From contig NC_133649.1 of assembly GCF_009905375.1 (NCBI RefSeq), positions 222,235,380-222,299,379 on the forward strand: a stretch of DNA of 64,000 bases, given 5' to 3'. Below are positions 31,405 through 45,873 of the stretch, in pieces. Made by a program: the position numbers and the translations under genes. The stretch comes from Apium graveolens (taxonomy: Eukaryota > Streptophyta > Magnoliopsida > Apiales > Apiaceae). The notes beneath the pieces were generated by a model. That model searched no databases. It was not told the origin of the DNA and was given only the letters and a program-made list of their open reading frames with translations. Position 1 is the stretch's first letter; each line of letters opens with the position of its first letter.

Positions 31405-34400
31405 ATAATTAACAATATATGAGCATTCTCATAGTACACATGAAAGTCTTGGTCAAGAAGAAATGAACCAAGCTGATATCTTAACGCGACCAAGTCACAA
31501 AATATTCAGTATATATATATATATATACTTTTCACAATCTTTGAAATCCTCTGACATGTATAATATACACAGAGTTCCCGTTTATAACTGTATAAAATAT
31601 CGTTGCAAGGTGATCTCATATATCTAACCTTGTCTCAACATTTTTCCGAAAATCTTTGACATGCATCAGATAATCATTTACTAGATATAAGTTTAAAAGA
31701 TGAAGTTACAAGATACTCCAATATACTTATATCTGAATACTACTTGAACTACCACTGTTCAAGTTTTAATCAGTTTCAAAAGTTCATCACCCAGATGAGA
31801 CTACAAGATAAGACTTGAATAGATTCAATCCTTGAAATATCATTATAAATAATGAAGTTACGAGATACTTCATTAAGTCCCGATATATATATACACCTAT
31901 ATATATACATTTCATACACTCCTTAAAAACCTCTGTTATGAAAATTATAAACAGAGTTGCAATATCCAATGAATTTGGAAAGGAGAAAACCTTAGCATAA
32001 ACCTGATATCTTGCTGATCAGGCAAAGATACCAATAAGTAACCTTTTCTACTAGTAGATCTACGAATTCCCCACTGGTCATCACCCTGGCCGCAATAGGA
32101 CCTTATGCTGGACTGCCACTCAGCCACTTACGCATTTGATGGACTCCCACTGAGCCACTTACACTTTCATGGACGCCCACTGAGCCCATGTTGCTTATGC
32201 CGACTCAATAAATGGACTTACGTCCCGAACATTGGGTAAGTAATCAATTCATTTATCAAAACAGCAACCTCGTTGCGAATGTAAAATACACCACTGAGCC
32301 GGATCCCTCAAGTTTTGAGCGAGTATTTAAATCCCCTTCGAAAGGAAGATCTTAACTATAAAAATGAGTTTTGGGATCCGCTCTAACTTTTAAAATCATT
32401 TTGAAGTCTTGAAAACATTTTTTAAGAATGTTTGGAGTAATGCTGATTTAATGAAATAAATCAGTCCCAATATATTAGAAAATATCTGAATATTATTATT
32501 TAAATAATATTCCCATAAAGAATAATCTTTATAAAAATAATTGAAGTAGAAGTTGTAAAACTTATACTTGAAATGAATATTAAATAACCAAAGATATACT
32601 TATACGAAAGTAATATCTTTATTTGAGTAATCAAAAGTGAGTTGGATTATCGACACATTATTCTTTAATAAAATAAAGAATATTAATTAGTAAATAATCA
32701 GAGTCATAAGTCCTCGAATGAATATTCAAAATAATATTCATTAAATAAATAAGCGGAGTCATAAGTCCTGGAATGAATATTCAGAATAATATTCATTAAA
32801 TAAATAAAGCTATCGAATAAACCTTATTCGATTAATAGTTTTGAACTATATCAATATATATATATAAATATATATATATAATATACTCGGGAACATCGAC
32901 TCCCGGTTTTAGAAAATGTTCACCTTTGGGTCCCCTATCCTAAGGGTATACGCAACTACTGCTTATCTCTAGCATAGGTATTATGCAACTTATAAGTATT
33001 GAAATCAACAGAGATATCAAGATTACGAAACAGACATGCATATACACCATATCAGCATGCTCCAATATATCACAAGATTTGCTAATAACAATCATGCACT
33101 TATCACAAGATAATGCATATACATATATACATCACAACAACAGTATAACGGGTAAAAAACTTGCCTGAGTGTTCCGGGGTAGACTTAAGCTTAGAGTGGG
33201 TCCGATAACCTATAAACAACAACATAAGTCGGAAGTAAACCCCGGTCGCCTAAGAAACTAGACTTTAACCAATTGAACCCTAACGTTTGCTTTTGCGCTT
33301 AACGATTCACTTAAGTCGCTCGAGTACCCTCGGCTCCACCATTTTTAGTAAATTAACCATTAAGAATTTTAAAGCGATTCTTTCGCGAGTACCTTACCAA
33401 CTGCCTAATCCACTTAACATAATTGTTTCATACCCCGATTAGTCATTTAAAGTCCTTAACCAAGGTTTCAAAGTAAGGCGAGGGGTAATGATTCGGTCGG
33501 GAAATGCCGTTATTTAAAACGGTCGTTTCTCCTAAACCGTACATCGGATTCAAATGAGCCACATATCAAAACGAAGCTCGTAACATGAACTATCTAATCA
33601 TGGCAGTGGTCAAAACTTAACAGTGAGTTCTAGGGTCCTGATGTTAAGAACAAAAACAGTCTAAGGTAAATCGGGCATTACGACGGCTATGTTTACGCGA
33701 TTTCCCAAAATTTTACAAAACCAATTCAACACCAAACCATCACCAATCAATCCCAATACAACCAAATGACAATATCACTCATCAACCACTTTAAACCATT
33801 TAAGACAAGCCCAAATCATACCATGAATCATCAAGAACAACTAGTGCTACTCTTAACTCCCAAAATCAACAAAAACACTTAGCAACTAAGATCTCAACAT
33901 GACAAAACAACTACTACACTTAATCTATCATTCCATCATCATAATCATTTATACCAAACAACTTAATGCTAAGATAATTTAGAGTTATACCTTCCTTGAA
34001 GCTTTAATCAATGAAAGATCCTTGGAATGCCCATGGAAGCCTTGATCTATGCTTAAGCTACCTTGAACTTTCATAAAAATCAAGAAAACTAAAGTTATTT
34101 CTTGAAGGTTACTATTCACCATCTTCTTCCTTGATTTATTGGAAGAGATTTACAAAGAATTAGAAGCTTAAACTCCTAGGATATGCTTATTTAATCACAA
34201 GGAAGCTTGCATAATTACCTTTGAATTTATTATGGAGTGGAGCTTGGACTTGATCTTTTCTTCTTTTGCTTTCAAGAAGAAGCCGAGAGCTTCATGTTCT
34301 TGAACAAGAAGTTTATTTGCTATTTTGTGAAATGAATTAGTTGATTTATTTTCTTTATGGCTTGGCTACTTTTTGGTTTTTACCATGGTAATTTTTGCTT

Positions 34401-34953
34401 GGCCAAGAATCATCCAACAAAACAATTTCACTTGTCATGCTTATATCACCATGGTTGTGTCATCTATTTAACACTTGTCTTCCTCTTGTTGGTGAGATGA
34501 CATCACCTTCCACTAACCCTTTGATTAAATCCTAATTACTTGGCTAATGACCGCTGATCTGTTATGCGGTTCGCTTAACTTTCGTTTTCATTTATCGTTT
34601 GAGGGATCATACCCGGGATCTTATTACTTGGGTTCCCTTAACCTTTCTCAATACATTATATTCCTTTTATGATCCCCTCTTATAATCCTTGAATTTAAAT
34701 CCTTTTTATCCTGTTCCCTTATACTCCATTCTTTCGGTATCTGGTGGATTTTCGGGAAAAATCAAAGTGTTCGAATTTGGATTTTGACTTTCTTTACATA
34801 CACTTATATCCCATATAAAGTACTAATAAGATCTCAGAATAACAATAGAAGAACCCTACATAGTGTGGCATGAAAAATTTTCTTATTCAGCATAATCAGC
34901 AAAACACTATTCATAAGTGTTACTAAAAGTTCAAAAATTTTGGGGTTATTACA
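31405..34953 (-). repeat. Gypsy B left LTR, inner piece
   Basis: After ATAAT (31405-31409) the B LTR continues, matching about 40990-44540, and ends GGTTATTACA at 34953. It contains a 55-bp tandem duplication at 32701-32810. The short open frames inside it are not supported as genes. It is the 3' LTR in transcript direction, since the polypurine tract lies at 34954. Confidence 0.9.
32701..32810. repeat. 55-bp tandem duplication in the B LTR
   Basis: Two units (32701-32755 and 32756-32810) start GAGTCATAAGTCCT. Each contains a near-palindrome around GAATATTC / ATAATATTC. The other LTR has the same pair at 42288-42397, so the duplication predates insertion. Confidence 0.85.
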
Positions 34954-34970
34954 GTCTCCCCTCCTTAAAA
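34954..34970 (-). promoter_or_regulatory. Gypsy B polypurine tract
   Basis: On the minus strand TTTTAAGGAGGGGAGAC directly precedes the LTR start TGTAATAACC. G has a similar tract at 61680-61696. Confidence 0.85.
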
Positions 34971-37900
34971 GGATTTCGTCCCGGAATCAGGAAAAATGAA
35001 TAGGGATACTTTCTTAGCATTGCACTTTCTAACCTCAAGTCAATCTTCCCACATTGTGGTTCTACCATCAAACTCTGACTAGTTTGATAACTCTTCTCCT
35101 AAGCACTTGTCCATTTTTGGATCTATAACCCTTCCTGGTTGCTCCATACAGGTTACGTCTGGTTGCATGTCTATGCGCTCATATGCCCCTATTTGTCTGG
35201 CATCCGAATTACACTTCCTTAACATTGATACGTGGAACATGTTATGAACTTACTAAGGTTCGGGGTAAGGCTAGCTCATAAGCTAACTTCCCAATACGTC
35301 TTAATATCTTCAAGGGTCCAACACCTCGTGGGCTTTGCTTTCCTTTCTTTCCGAACCACATCCATCTTTTCCAAGGGAATACCTATAACAGCACTAGGTC
35401 CCCTACTTCCTATTCATTGTCCTTTCGTTTCAATTCAACATACTTCATGTTCCCATCTTGGGCTAATACCAGCCGTCCTCTAATTAAATCTATTATATCC
35501 TTGGTCCTTTGGACCACTGCTGGTATAAGCATCTTGCGCTCTGCAATATCATCATATCATAAGGGAGATCAATATTGTCTTCCCTCAAGGATCTCATAAG
35601 GCGAAATCTCGATAATGACATATGATCTATTATCGTGAGAAAACTCAATCCGCGTTAAGTGATCATTCCAAATTCTTTCAAGTCTATTGCACAGACTCTC
35701 ATTATAGCTTTTAGCATTAGAGCTTTTGCTTCTCAATACCCATTCTTTTTCAGTTCGTAATCGCTACTACCTTCCGTTCCTAATATTATACTGGTTATAC
35801 TCTTGCTCGTTAGCGTTCTATAACCTTTTAATAACCACGTCAACCTTAGTATCACAAATGTGTTTCCATTCCGAATACCACCATAACTTTACTACTCCTT
35901 TTTCAGCTGTTTCTATTTTCCAAAGTTTGATCAATCATATAGAAGTAAAGGAATTTATTTAGAGATCACTATGATCATGAACACTTGTTCTATTGCATAG
36001 TTAGTACAGAAGGTGGCCAGCCTTTAGTACTTGACAAGCAATTAAACAACATGTGGTATCCTACTAGGCTTCTATCACACAGATAGATAGTCATTCAGTA
36101 ATACCTCCCCTTCTGGAAGGGTTGTTCTTCTCAGCTTACATGAAATGAAAAGAAGAGAAAAGAACGAGCTGAAGAGAATTGTATATACGTAAAAAAATTT
36201 ATTGCCATAAAATATCTGGCTTGGAATCTACCTCTGAACTATAGAGGTTTGTCATAGGAGAACAAAACATATATGTATTTATATCAACATCAAGTATTAT
36301 AGCATCGTATTTCACATGCCTAAATATTTTCGCTATTCTGTCCATCATTCTATGAACCCATGCTCTTCCTCGAGCTTATACACAATCACCTTTGAAACTC
36401 CCTCGATATCGAAAATCGAATCTGGGATCTCATTCTAGACATCATTGTTACTAGAATTCTATGCTTGCACCGCAACCTTCCTCGTATAATAATACGACTC
36501 TCTATTGATAAGAAAGAATAAATATTCAATAGGTAAATAATCGACCTAGTTTTTCTATCAAAGATAACTTATACGTCAACACGACCCGATTAGTGGTACT
36601 CAATCTCAACATCCATTCCGATACAACTCTCACGGTTGTAATCAGCTCATTACTCGCAGAATCATTGCTTTATTACTATGGCCCACCACTGACCTACTGT
36701 CGTCATTCACTTTCCATGAAATCTTAATATCTAACCATACGGAGTCCATACATGTCGTATAGAATTCTTCTAAGGAGTTAACATAATCACCATTCATAAT
36801 TCATGAAGAACACTCCAAATTCTGACGTACTTTCATGACATGAAGCAGATAAAATTGCAGAAGAGTTTCAATCAAAGCAACGATAGCAGGTTAATACCAT
36901 TCTTAATCATATGCCTTAATAGAAGACTTAACTCAAAGGTTCGTCTAGTCCTTTTTGATACATGGTCCTGGCTTATCTCAAGATAGTACCTTCTGAGATA
37001 GATAGCCCGCTTATGGCGATTACACGAATTAAACCTTTACCAACTACTATTACGGTTGGGTATTGCACAGTCATCAGAAGGAATGTCAATCTTCCAAACC
37101 ATAATACAACCTTCATAGCTTTAACCATCATCACTGTATTCCTTTGGCACAAGCGCCTATAATTATCCTCTTACCTTTAAAGTGTCGGCCACCTCTTTGG
37201 CCTTTCCTGATAGTAAAATTTCCTTACAGTCAATGTCATTTTAACTACCTCCAAATAAATTTTCTACCTCATTTCAATCACTGCTTATGTGAAGATGTTT
37301 TCCTTAAAATCTGATGAGTAAAAAAAAATATCACCATTTTTCCATAAGTTATTGCCTCAGTCTTTAGAGGTTAATCACTGTCACAACTGACTCTCAAATC
37401 ATACTTAGAACATCTTTTATCTTAGGTCCTTATTTCCCTGAACAATTTCGACCTTAACTGGTTTGATCCATACTTTCTCGTGGTTTAACACGTGCCCCAC
37501 TTGGCATCATTATAATTACGTCATATTTCCTTTATCAAAATTTCTATTCTTGAGAATTTTGAATATTACCTTTCTCCTTGTAAAACCTCTAAGGTTATCC
37601 TTGAATCATTCCTCCTGTATTCCCTAGATACAGGGCATATCAAGATACCATTTATTAATACCAGAATCATTGTCTATATACTTCTGAAAAATTTCTCCAC
37701 TGGTTCTTAAAGGTTTTTATTACCTTAATCCTTTCCAATTCATACTGTCAAAACTCATACTATCTCTATTAAGGGTGAAATGCCAACCTTTATGCATTCC
37801 CCTAGGATTCATTTTAAGTTACCGATGTTCTATCCTTAATTCCACCTTTAAAAAGGTACATGCATCCTTCCATGGATAAATCAAGTCATATATCCCTGAT

Positions 37901-40090
37901 AAGGGTGTCTTATTCAATCATTCCCACCTCGATAGTATATGCCGAATTTCACAATAACATCTGTATTCAAAATGAGGTCAATCAATATGGCCTCCAAAAG
38001 ATAACAACGGTTATCCGCTTTTATTGCCTAAATTGGGTAATGATAACAAGGATGTTCTGGAAGATATTGGTCGTGTTCAACTTGAACTTCTTCTTAATAA
38101 TTCCTTATTTACTTCTGTTGTTTATCTCAACAGTCATCTCAATGTTGGGATATCTTTCATACCCGGCGTCTCCCTTTCTGGGTATCAAGCCACCGGTCTT
38201 ACACTTCACATTCTTGAAGGTCACTTCCTTCATCCAATTTTCCTAATTTCTTACTTTCTTGACTCCTCAGTCCATCCGCGTTTCCTTATTAATCAATCGA
38301 TCTATCTCAAAGTTTCATCGAATACTGTCAACTTCATGGGAATTAACTATATGTATCGCTTACGCCTTCAAACCTTGAATTTATCTCATGATCAGTCACC
38401 ATCGCGCTGATGATGACACACTTCTCTATATTTATTGCAAGGGTTTCTTAGGGTTTCCCATACCTAACTCCCCTATCACTTCTCAACTCTATTTCCTTTA
38501 TATCCCTTTATACTCCTACCCTTTTCAGTCTTTTATTTTCGTTTCCATTACAACCATTACATGAACCAACACAACATAAACATTCATTTCAAACATCCCG
38601 TCATTCTAGATTCGTGTCCTTAGAACGAATCTTGACAACTTTTACAACTTAAATTCGTAATTCATCATACTTGTCCGCTTTTGTTCTGGCTCTAAAGTTT
38701 TTATACTACCTTCATTACCTTGGGAGTTACTTTCCCGAAAACAATTGACTGAACTTTAATCAATTTATTCTAACCTCTGGCTCCGTGCCTTTCTTGGTCT
38801 TTCACCAGCGGGTGGCCTCTCTCTTAGGAGGGTAAGTGACAAAACAGTCTTTTGTGATTCGTTAATCATTTAGAATCTCAAATGATTCCTATATTTCCTT
38901 TAGCCAAGCTCTTGCCTCAACTGGGTTTGCTTGTTCCTTGGAACTCTGAGAGCTTAGTGATTTAAAGGTCCTGAAAGAATTTCCCACCGCACTGTCCCCT
39001 CAGGGTGGTGGTTGGGGATAATTGTCTAAGTTCTCTTTAGACAGGTCCATGATTTGCCGTATAGGAGTACCGTCTCAGGTCTCCTTTCCTTACTCTACTT
39101 TCTGTATCCTTAGTATGAAATGTTTCATCCTTCTCCCATACTTGGGGTTATCTTCCTTGTTTTCCACTTCATTATGTTATGGGCTCCTTCTTTCTTAATG
39201 GCAACCTCCCTGACTATCACATTCGGGGTTTGCCCTAAATCTTATTCCTCGAGCTATGGATTTCGTCTAAGATCCAGTCCTTACGCTCTTAAACGTTTGG
39301 AACCCAAATTCTGTAGGAATACCTCATTATTCCCTTATCAGCTTTCTCGGTATTAATCTTTTATCTAACTGTTGGCTCTCTGCCTTCATTCATCACTTTT
39401 TCTGGCACAATATGTTCTTTTTCGATAATTCGGACTATATTGCAATCTCAAACAGCTTTTCGGTACCGCCTCCGGTTACCTTCACTTCTATTTCCATTTT
39501 CTCAAAATCTCTTATAAACTCTCCCAAAAACATTTTCATCTTGAGTCTCTCCTTTATACTAAGGCATTAGCCACCATTTTGGCATTCCCTGGATGATAAA
39601 GAATCTCATAATCGTAATCCTTGGTTAGCTCTAACCACCTCCTCTGGCGCATGTTGAGCTCTTTCTGCGTGAAAATGCACTAGAGCACTTATGGCTTGTG
39701 TAAATCTCGCACTTCTCTCCATACAAGTAGTGCCTCCAATCTTTAGGGCAAAACTATTACCACGAGCCCAAGCTCATGGGTGGGGATATTGAACTTTATA
39801 TTCCCTTAATTATCTTGACGCGTACGCGATTACCTTGCTGTGCTGTATAAGAAGCACCCTAATTCCTTATGCGAAGCGTCACTACAATTCGCAAAATCTC
39901 CTTTTTCATCCGGCAACGCCAACATAGGGGCCGCCACCAACCTTTGCTTTAGTTGTTAAAAGCTTTTCTCGTATTTCTTTGTCCATTCAAACTTCTTAGT
40001 CTTACGAGTAAGCCACGTCAAAGGGGCTACTATCTTTATAAACTTGAACGAACCTCCGGTAGTGACCGGCCAATCCTACCTCTGGTAGTT
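34971..40090 (-). pseudogene. Gypsy B decayed pol (RT thumb to integrase C-terminus)
   Basis: No long frame survives, but the minus strand shows clear blocks in the right order. An RT thumb and RNase H region at about 39570-40090 matches the G blocks [14 protein letters not shown] and YASR. An integrase C-terminal region at about 35160-35400 matches the G block KLSPRYVGPFEIL. The stretch 35400-39570 is longer than the matching part of G, is C/T-rich and full of stops; I cannot resolve it further and it may contain another insertion. The N-terminal half of pol and nearly all of gag are gone. Confidence 0.65.
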
Positions 40091-40503
40091 TCCCTAACCA
40101 TGGTCATCAATTCCTCAGTGGTCCTTTATTCATTCTTGTCAGGATCCTCCACGGAATCCTCCTCAGCCACAATCCCTTCTAGGACAACATCCTCAACCGC
40201 TACATCCTCAATATGAACATCATCTGGTCCTGCGTTAGGACGCTCTATCGGATCCACAATCCGATCTCCAATTAGTAATAAAACATCATCACGCTGTTGC
40301 TCCTCATCCTCAGGGTTCGGAGTCCCGCTACCATATACGATAACGAACTACGATTCTATCACGATATTTATAAGGGTTCCCATAAGGGTTTTAACTGTCA
40401 GTACTACGTTAGGTAGCCCGACTATGAACTTGGCAAGAGTTCTTATTATCTTAGTGAACTTATTATCTCAACGTCACATCATCTCTGAGGTTTATAACTC
40501 TTA
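40091..40503 (-). other. Gypsy B 5' leader and residual gag-like sequence
   Basis: It lies between the primer site and the RT remnant. It is Ser/Pro/acidic in weak translation and carries no resolvable domain. It marks the edge of a large internal deletion that removed protease and most of RT. Confidence 0.45.
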
Positions 40504-40515
40504 GCTCTGATACCA
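40504..40515 (-). promoter_or_regulatory. Gypsy B primer binding site
   Basis: On the minus strand TGGTATCAGAGC, complementary to initiator tRNA-Met, lies four bases from the LTR end. Confidence 0.9.
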
Positions 40516-40519
40516 TTTC

Positions 40520-43500
40520 TGTAACACCCCCAAATCCGGGGTCGGGGATCCGGGTTGTCATGAGTTCCATTTCCCTTAATAACACCCAATCTTAATAAAC
40601 AATCAACTACTCTGTACTGTGACCCCACAATAAACACACACACCACAAGTTATAGTCTCAGAGATGAATATCCAAAAATAACATGAGTCATTTTATTCCA
40701 CAATTATATGCCATTACACCTTAAAAGGGTTTCTGAATAAATTTACATTTCTTCGCCATTATTACAATTCATAAAGATACATAAGTTTGGTACATCAAGA
40801 GTTGAAAGCCTAGCCTATTGGTAGTTCCTACCTCAGCTACAGCGACATCAATGCCTATAGGAAACTGCGGAACGTTTCCTATCCGCTCGCGAATTGGGAG
40901 CTTGGTCCTGTTCATCTTGTCTATCTGATGTTGTGTGATGAAAGAAGAAAGCAAGGGTGAGCAACAAGCCCACCAAAATAATATGTATAATAATTAACAA
41001 TATATGAGCATTCTCATTGTACACATGAAAGTCTTGGTCAAGAAGAAATGAACCAAGCTGATATCTTAACGCGACCAAGTCGCAAAATATTCAGTATATA
41101 TATACATATATACTTTTCACAATCTTTGAAATCCTATGACATGTATAATATACACAGAGTTCCCGTTTATAACTGTATAAAATATGATTGCAAGGTGATC
41201 TCATATATCTAACCTTGTCTCAACGTTTTTCCAAAAATCTTTGACATGCACAAGATAATCATTTACTAGATATAAGTTTAAAAGATGAAGTTACAAGATA
41301 CTCCAATATACTTATATCCGAATACTACTTGAACTACCACCGTTCAAGTTATAATCAGTTTCAAAAGTTCATCATCCAGAAGAGACTACAAGATAAGACT
41401 TGAATAGATTCAATCCTTGAAATATCATTATAAATAATGAAGTTACGAGATACTTCATTAAGTCCCGATATATATATACACCTATATATATATACATTTC
41501 ATACACTCCTTGAAAACCTCTGTTATGAAAATTATAAACAGAGTTGCAATATCCAATGAATTTGGAAAGGAGAAAACCTTGGCATAAACCTAATATCTTG
41601 CTGATCAGGCAAAGATACCAATAAGTAACCTTTTCTACTAGTAGATGGACGAATTCCCCACTGGTCATCACCCTGGCCGCAATAGGACCTTATGCTGGAC
41701 TGCCACTCAGCCACTTACGCATTTGATGGACTCCCACTGAGCCACTTACACTTTCATGGACGCCCACTGAGCCCATGTTGCTTATGCCGACTCAATAGAT
41801 GGACTTACCTCCCGAACGTTGGGTAAGTAATCAATTCATTTATCAAAACAGCAACCTCATTGCGAATGTAAAATACACCACTGAGCCGGATCCCTCAAGT
41901 TTTGAGCGAGTATTTAAATCCCCTTCGAAAGGAAAATCTTAACTATAAAAATGAGTTTTGGGATCTGCTCTAACTTTTAAAATCATTTTGAAGACTCGAA
42001 AACAATTATTAAGTATGTTTGGAGTAATGCTGATTTAATGAAATAAATCAGTCCCGATATATTAGAAAATATCTGAATATTATTATTTAAATAATATTCC
42101 CATAAAGAATAATCTTTATAAAAATAATTGAAGTAGAAGTTGTAAAACTTATACTTGAAATGAATATTAAATAACCAAAGATATACTTATACGAAAGTAA
42201 TATCTTTATTTGAGTAATCAAAAGTGAGTTTGATTATCGATACATTATTCTTTAATGAAATAAAGAATATTAATTAGTAAATAATCGGAGTCATAAGTCC
42301 TCGAATGAATATTCAAAATAATATTCATTAAATAAATAAGCGGAGTCATAAGTCCTCGAATGAATATTCAGAATAATATTCATTAAATAAATAAAGCTAT
42401 CGAATAAACCTTATTCGATTAATAGTTTTGAACTATATCAATATATATATATAAATATATATATATAATATACTCGGGAACATTGACTCCCGGTTTAGAA
42501 AATGTTTACCTTTGGGTCCCCTATCCTAAGGGTATACGCAACTACTGCTTATCTCTAGCATATGTATTATGCAACTTATAAGCATTGAAATCAACAAAGA
42601 TATCAAGATTACGAAACAGACATGCATATATACCATATCAGCATGCTCCAATATATCGCAAGATTTGCTAATAACAATCATGCACTTATCACAAGATAAT
42701 GCATATACATATATACATCACAACAACAGTATAACGGGTAGAAAACTTGCCTGAGTGTTCCGGGGTAGACTTAAGCTTAGAGTGGGTTCGATAACCTATG
42801 AACAACAACATAATTCGGAATTAAACCCCGGTCGCTTAAGAAACTAAACTTTAACCAATTGAACCCTAACATTTGCTTTTGCGCTTAACGATTCAGTTAA
42901 GTCGCTCGAGTACCCTCGACTCCACCATTTTTAATAAATTAACCATTAAGAATTTTAAAGCGATTCTTTCGCGAGTACCTTACCAACTACCTAATCCACT
43001 TAACATAATTGTTTCATACCCCAATTAGTCAATTAAAGTCCTTAACCAAGGTTTCAAAGTAAGGCGAGGAGTAATGATTCGGTCGCGAAACGCCGTTACT
43101 TAAAACGGTCGTTTCTCCTAAACCGTACATCGGATTCAAACGAACCACATATCAAAACGAAGCTCGTAACATGAACTATCTAATAATGGCAGTGGTCAAA
43201 ACCTAATAGTGAGTTCTCGGGTCCTGACGTTAAGAACAAAAACAGTCTAAGGTAAATTGGGCATTACGACGACTATGTTTACGCGATTTCCCAAAATTTT
43301 ACCAAACCAATTCAACACCAAACCATCACCAATCAATCCCAATACAACCAAATGACAATATCACTCATCAACCACTTTAAACCATTTAAACCAAGCCCAA
43401 ATCATACCATGAATCATCAAGAACAACTAGTGTTACTCTTAACTCCCAAAATCAACAAAAACACTTAGTAACTAAGATCTCAACATGACAAAACAACTAC

Positions 43501-44540
43501 TACACTTAATCTATCATTTCATCATCATAATCATTTATACCAAACAACTTAATGCTAAGATAATTTAGAGTTATACCTTCCTTGAAGCTTTAATCAATGA
43601 AAGATCCTTGGAATGCCCATGGAAGCCTTGATCTATGCTTAAGCTACCTTGAACTTTCATAAAAATCAAGAAAACTAAAGTTATTTCTTGAAGGTTACTA
43701 TTCACCATCTTCTTCCTTGATTTATTGGAAGAGATTTACAAAGAATTAGAAGCTTAAACTCCTAGGATATGCTTATCTAATCACAAGGAAGCTTGCATAA
43801 TTACCTTTGAATTTATTATGGAGTGGAGCTTGGACTTGATCTTTTCTTCTTATGCTTTCAAGAAGAAGCCGAGAGCTTCATGTTCTTGAACAAGAAGTTT
43901 ATTTGCTATTTTATGAAATGAATTAGTTGGTTTATTTTCTTTATAGCTTGGCTACTTTTTGGTTTTTACCATGGTAATTTTTGCTTGGCCAAGAATCATC
44001 CAACAAAACAATTTCACTTGTTATGCTTATGTCACCATGGTTGTATCATCTATTTAACACTTGTCTTCCTCTTGTTGGTAAGATGACATCACTCTCCACT
44101 AACCCTTTGATTAACTCCTAATTACTTGGCTAATGACCGCTGATCTGTTATGCGGTTCGCTTAACTTTCATTTTCGTTTATCGTTTAAGGGATCATACCC
44201 GGGATCTTATTACTTGGGTTCCCTTAACCTTTCTCAATACATTATATTCCTTTTATGATCCCCTCTTATAATCCTTGAATTTAAATCCTTTTTATCCTGT
44301 TCCCTTATACTCCATTCTTTCGGTATCTGGTGGATTTTCGGGAAAAATCAAAGTGTTCGAATTTGGATTTTGACGATCTTTACATACACTTATATCCCAT
44401 ATAAAGTACTAATAAGATCTCAGAATAACAATAAAAGAACCCCTACATAGTGTGGCATGTAAAGTTTTCTTATTTAGCATAATCAGCAAAACACTATTCA
44501 TAAGGGTTACTAAAAGTTCAAAAATTTTGGGGTTATTACA
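40520..44540 (-). repeat. Gypsy B right LTR (5' LTR), complete
   Basis: 4021 bp, TGTAACACCC to GGTTATTACA on the plus strand. It is the undeleted version of the left LTR, with the extra 296 bp at 40615-40910. It contains the 55-bp tandem pair (42288-42397). No credible gene is inside. Confidence 0.95.
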
Positions 44541-44545
44541 ATCTG

Positions 44546-45873
44546 CATCTGAGTAGCCAATTAGATCAAAACCAGACTCTCTAGGGTACCAAATTCCTAG
44601 ATTTGGAGTCCCTTTGAGATATCTGAAAATTCTTTTAATAGCCACTAAGTGAGATTCTTTAGGGTCAGCTTGAAATCTAGCACAGAGACATGTAGAAAAC
44701 ATTATATCAGGTCTACTAGCAGTTAAATATAGAAGTGAGCCAACCATGCCTCTATAACTTGTAATGTCCACAGAATTTTCAGCCTTGTTTAATTCAAGCT
44801 TGGTGGCAGTGGCCATGAGAGTTTTTGCAGATGAACAATCCATTAAGTCAAACTTCTTTAAAAGATCATAAATATATTTAGTTTGACTAAGGAAAATTCC
44901 ACCACTAACTTGTTTAACTTGTAAACCAAGAAAATAAGTTAACTCTCCCATCATGCTCATTTCATATTTTCTAAGCATTAACTTAGCTAACTTTTTATAA
45001 AGCTTATCATCTGTAGAACCAAATATAATATCATCTACATAGATTTGAACAAGTATTGTAGAGCCATTAACATTTCTAAAGAAAAGAGTTTTATCAACAG
45101 TACCTCTTGTGAAGTAATTATCTAGAAGAAATTTTGACAAAGTCTCATACCAGGTTCTAGGTGCTTGCTTTAGTCCATAGAGTGCTTTCAACAGGTAATA
45201 CACATAGTCTGGAAAATTTGGATCTTCAAATCCTATAGGTTGGCTTATATAAACTTCTTCCTTCAATTCTCCATTCAGAAATGCACTCTTGACATCCATT
45301 TGATAGACTTTGAAATTGGCATGGGCTGCATAGGCTAGAAAGATTTTGATGGCTTCAAGTCTTGCAACTGGAGCACATGTCTCATCAAAATCTATTCCCT
45401 CTTGTTGAGAATAGCCCTTGGCAACCAATCTAGCTTTATTCCTTATGACAATGCCATTTTCATCCATCTTGTTTCTGAATACCCATTTTGTGTCAATAGA
45501 GCTCTTGTTCTTTGGCTTGGGTACCAGCTTCCATACCTTGTTCCTCTCAAATTGGTTTAGCTCCTCTTGCATTGCTAAAATCCAATCTGGATCCAATAGA
45601 GCTTCTTCCACTCTCTTAGGTTCCTCCTGTGATAGAAAACTACTGTATAGGCATTCATCTAGTAGCCCTTCTAGTTTGCACCTTAGATGTTGCATCACCA
45701 ATGATCAATTCAAAAGGATGATTCTTGGTCCATTTCCTTTGAGGTGGTAGATTAGCTCTAGATGAGGTTGCCTCAGTATTGTCATGATGTGAGATAGAGT
45801 GTTGATTGGTTGAAACTCCCCCTGAGTTACTGATCCTTTGAAAGGAACTGGGAGTTCTATCAACTGATGAAGT
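44546..45873 (-). pseudogene. pol: Copia A pol: reverse transcriptase and start of RNase H
   Basis: The minus-strand frame 45701-44546 holds [45 protein letters not shown] and [10 protein letters not shown], and then the first RNase H residues to YSDAD. There B interrupts it; the remaining RNase H is at 13284-13732. The codons listed after YSDAD in an uninterrupted reading are LTR B sequence, not gene. A frame break between 45701 and about 45870 separates RT from the integrase linker. Confidence 0.9.

Larger units (their letters stand above)
13733..44540 (-). mobile_element. Gypsy B (chromovirus-like) with 4 kb LTRs, with C and D nested in its left LTR
   Basis: Both LTRs read TGTAACACCC at the left edge and GGTTATTACA at the right on the plus strand. 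The flanking duplication is ATCTG (13728-13732 and 44541-44545). The tRNA-Met primer site (40504-40515) and polypurine tract (34954-34970) are both on the minus strand, which fixes the orientation. The internal region (34954-40519) is a decayed pol that has lost gag, protease and most of RT. B split the RNase H of A exactly between YSDAD and YAGC. Confidence 0.95.

Noticed and set aside
44409..44545. The last codons of the copia A RT frame after YSDAD
   Set aside because: They are LTR B sequence; the true continuation of the RNase H is at 13284-13732.
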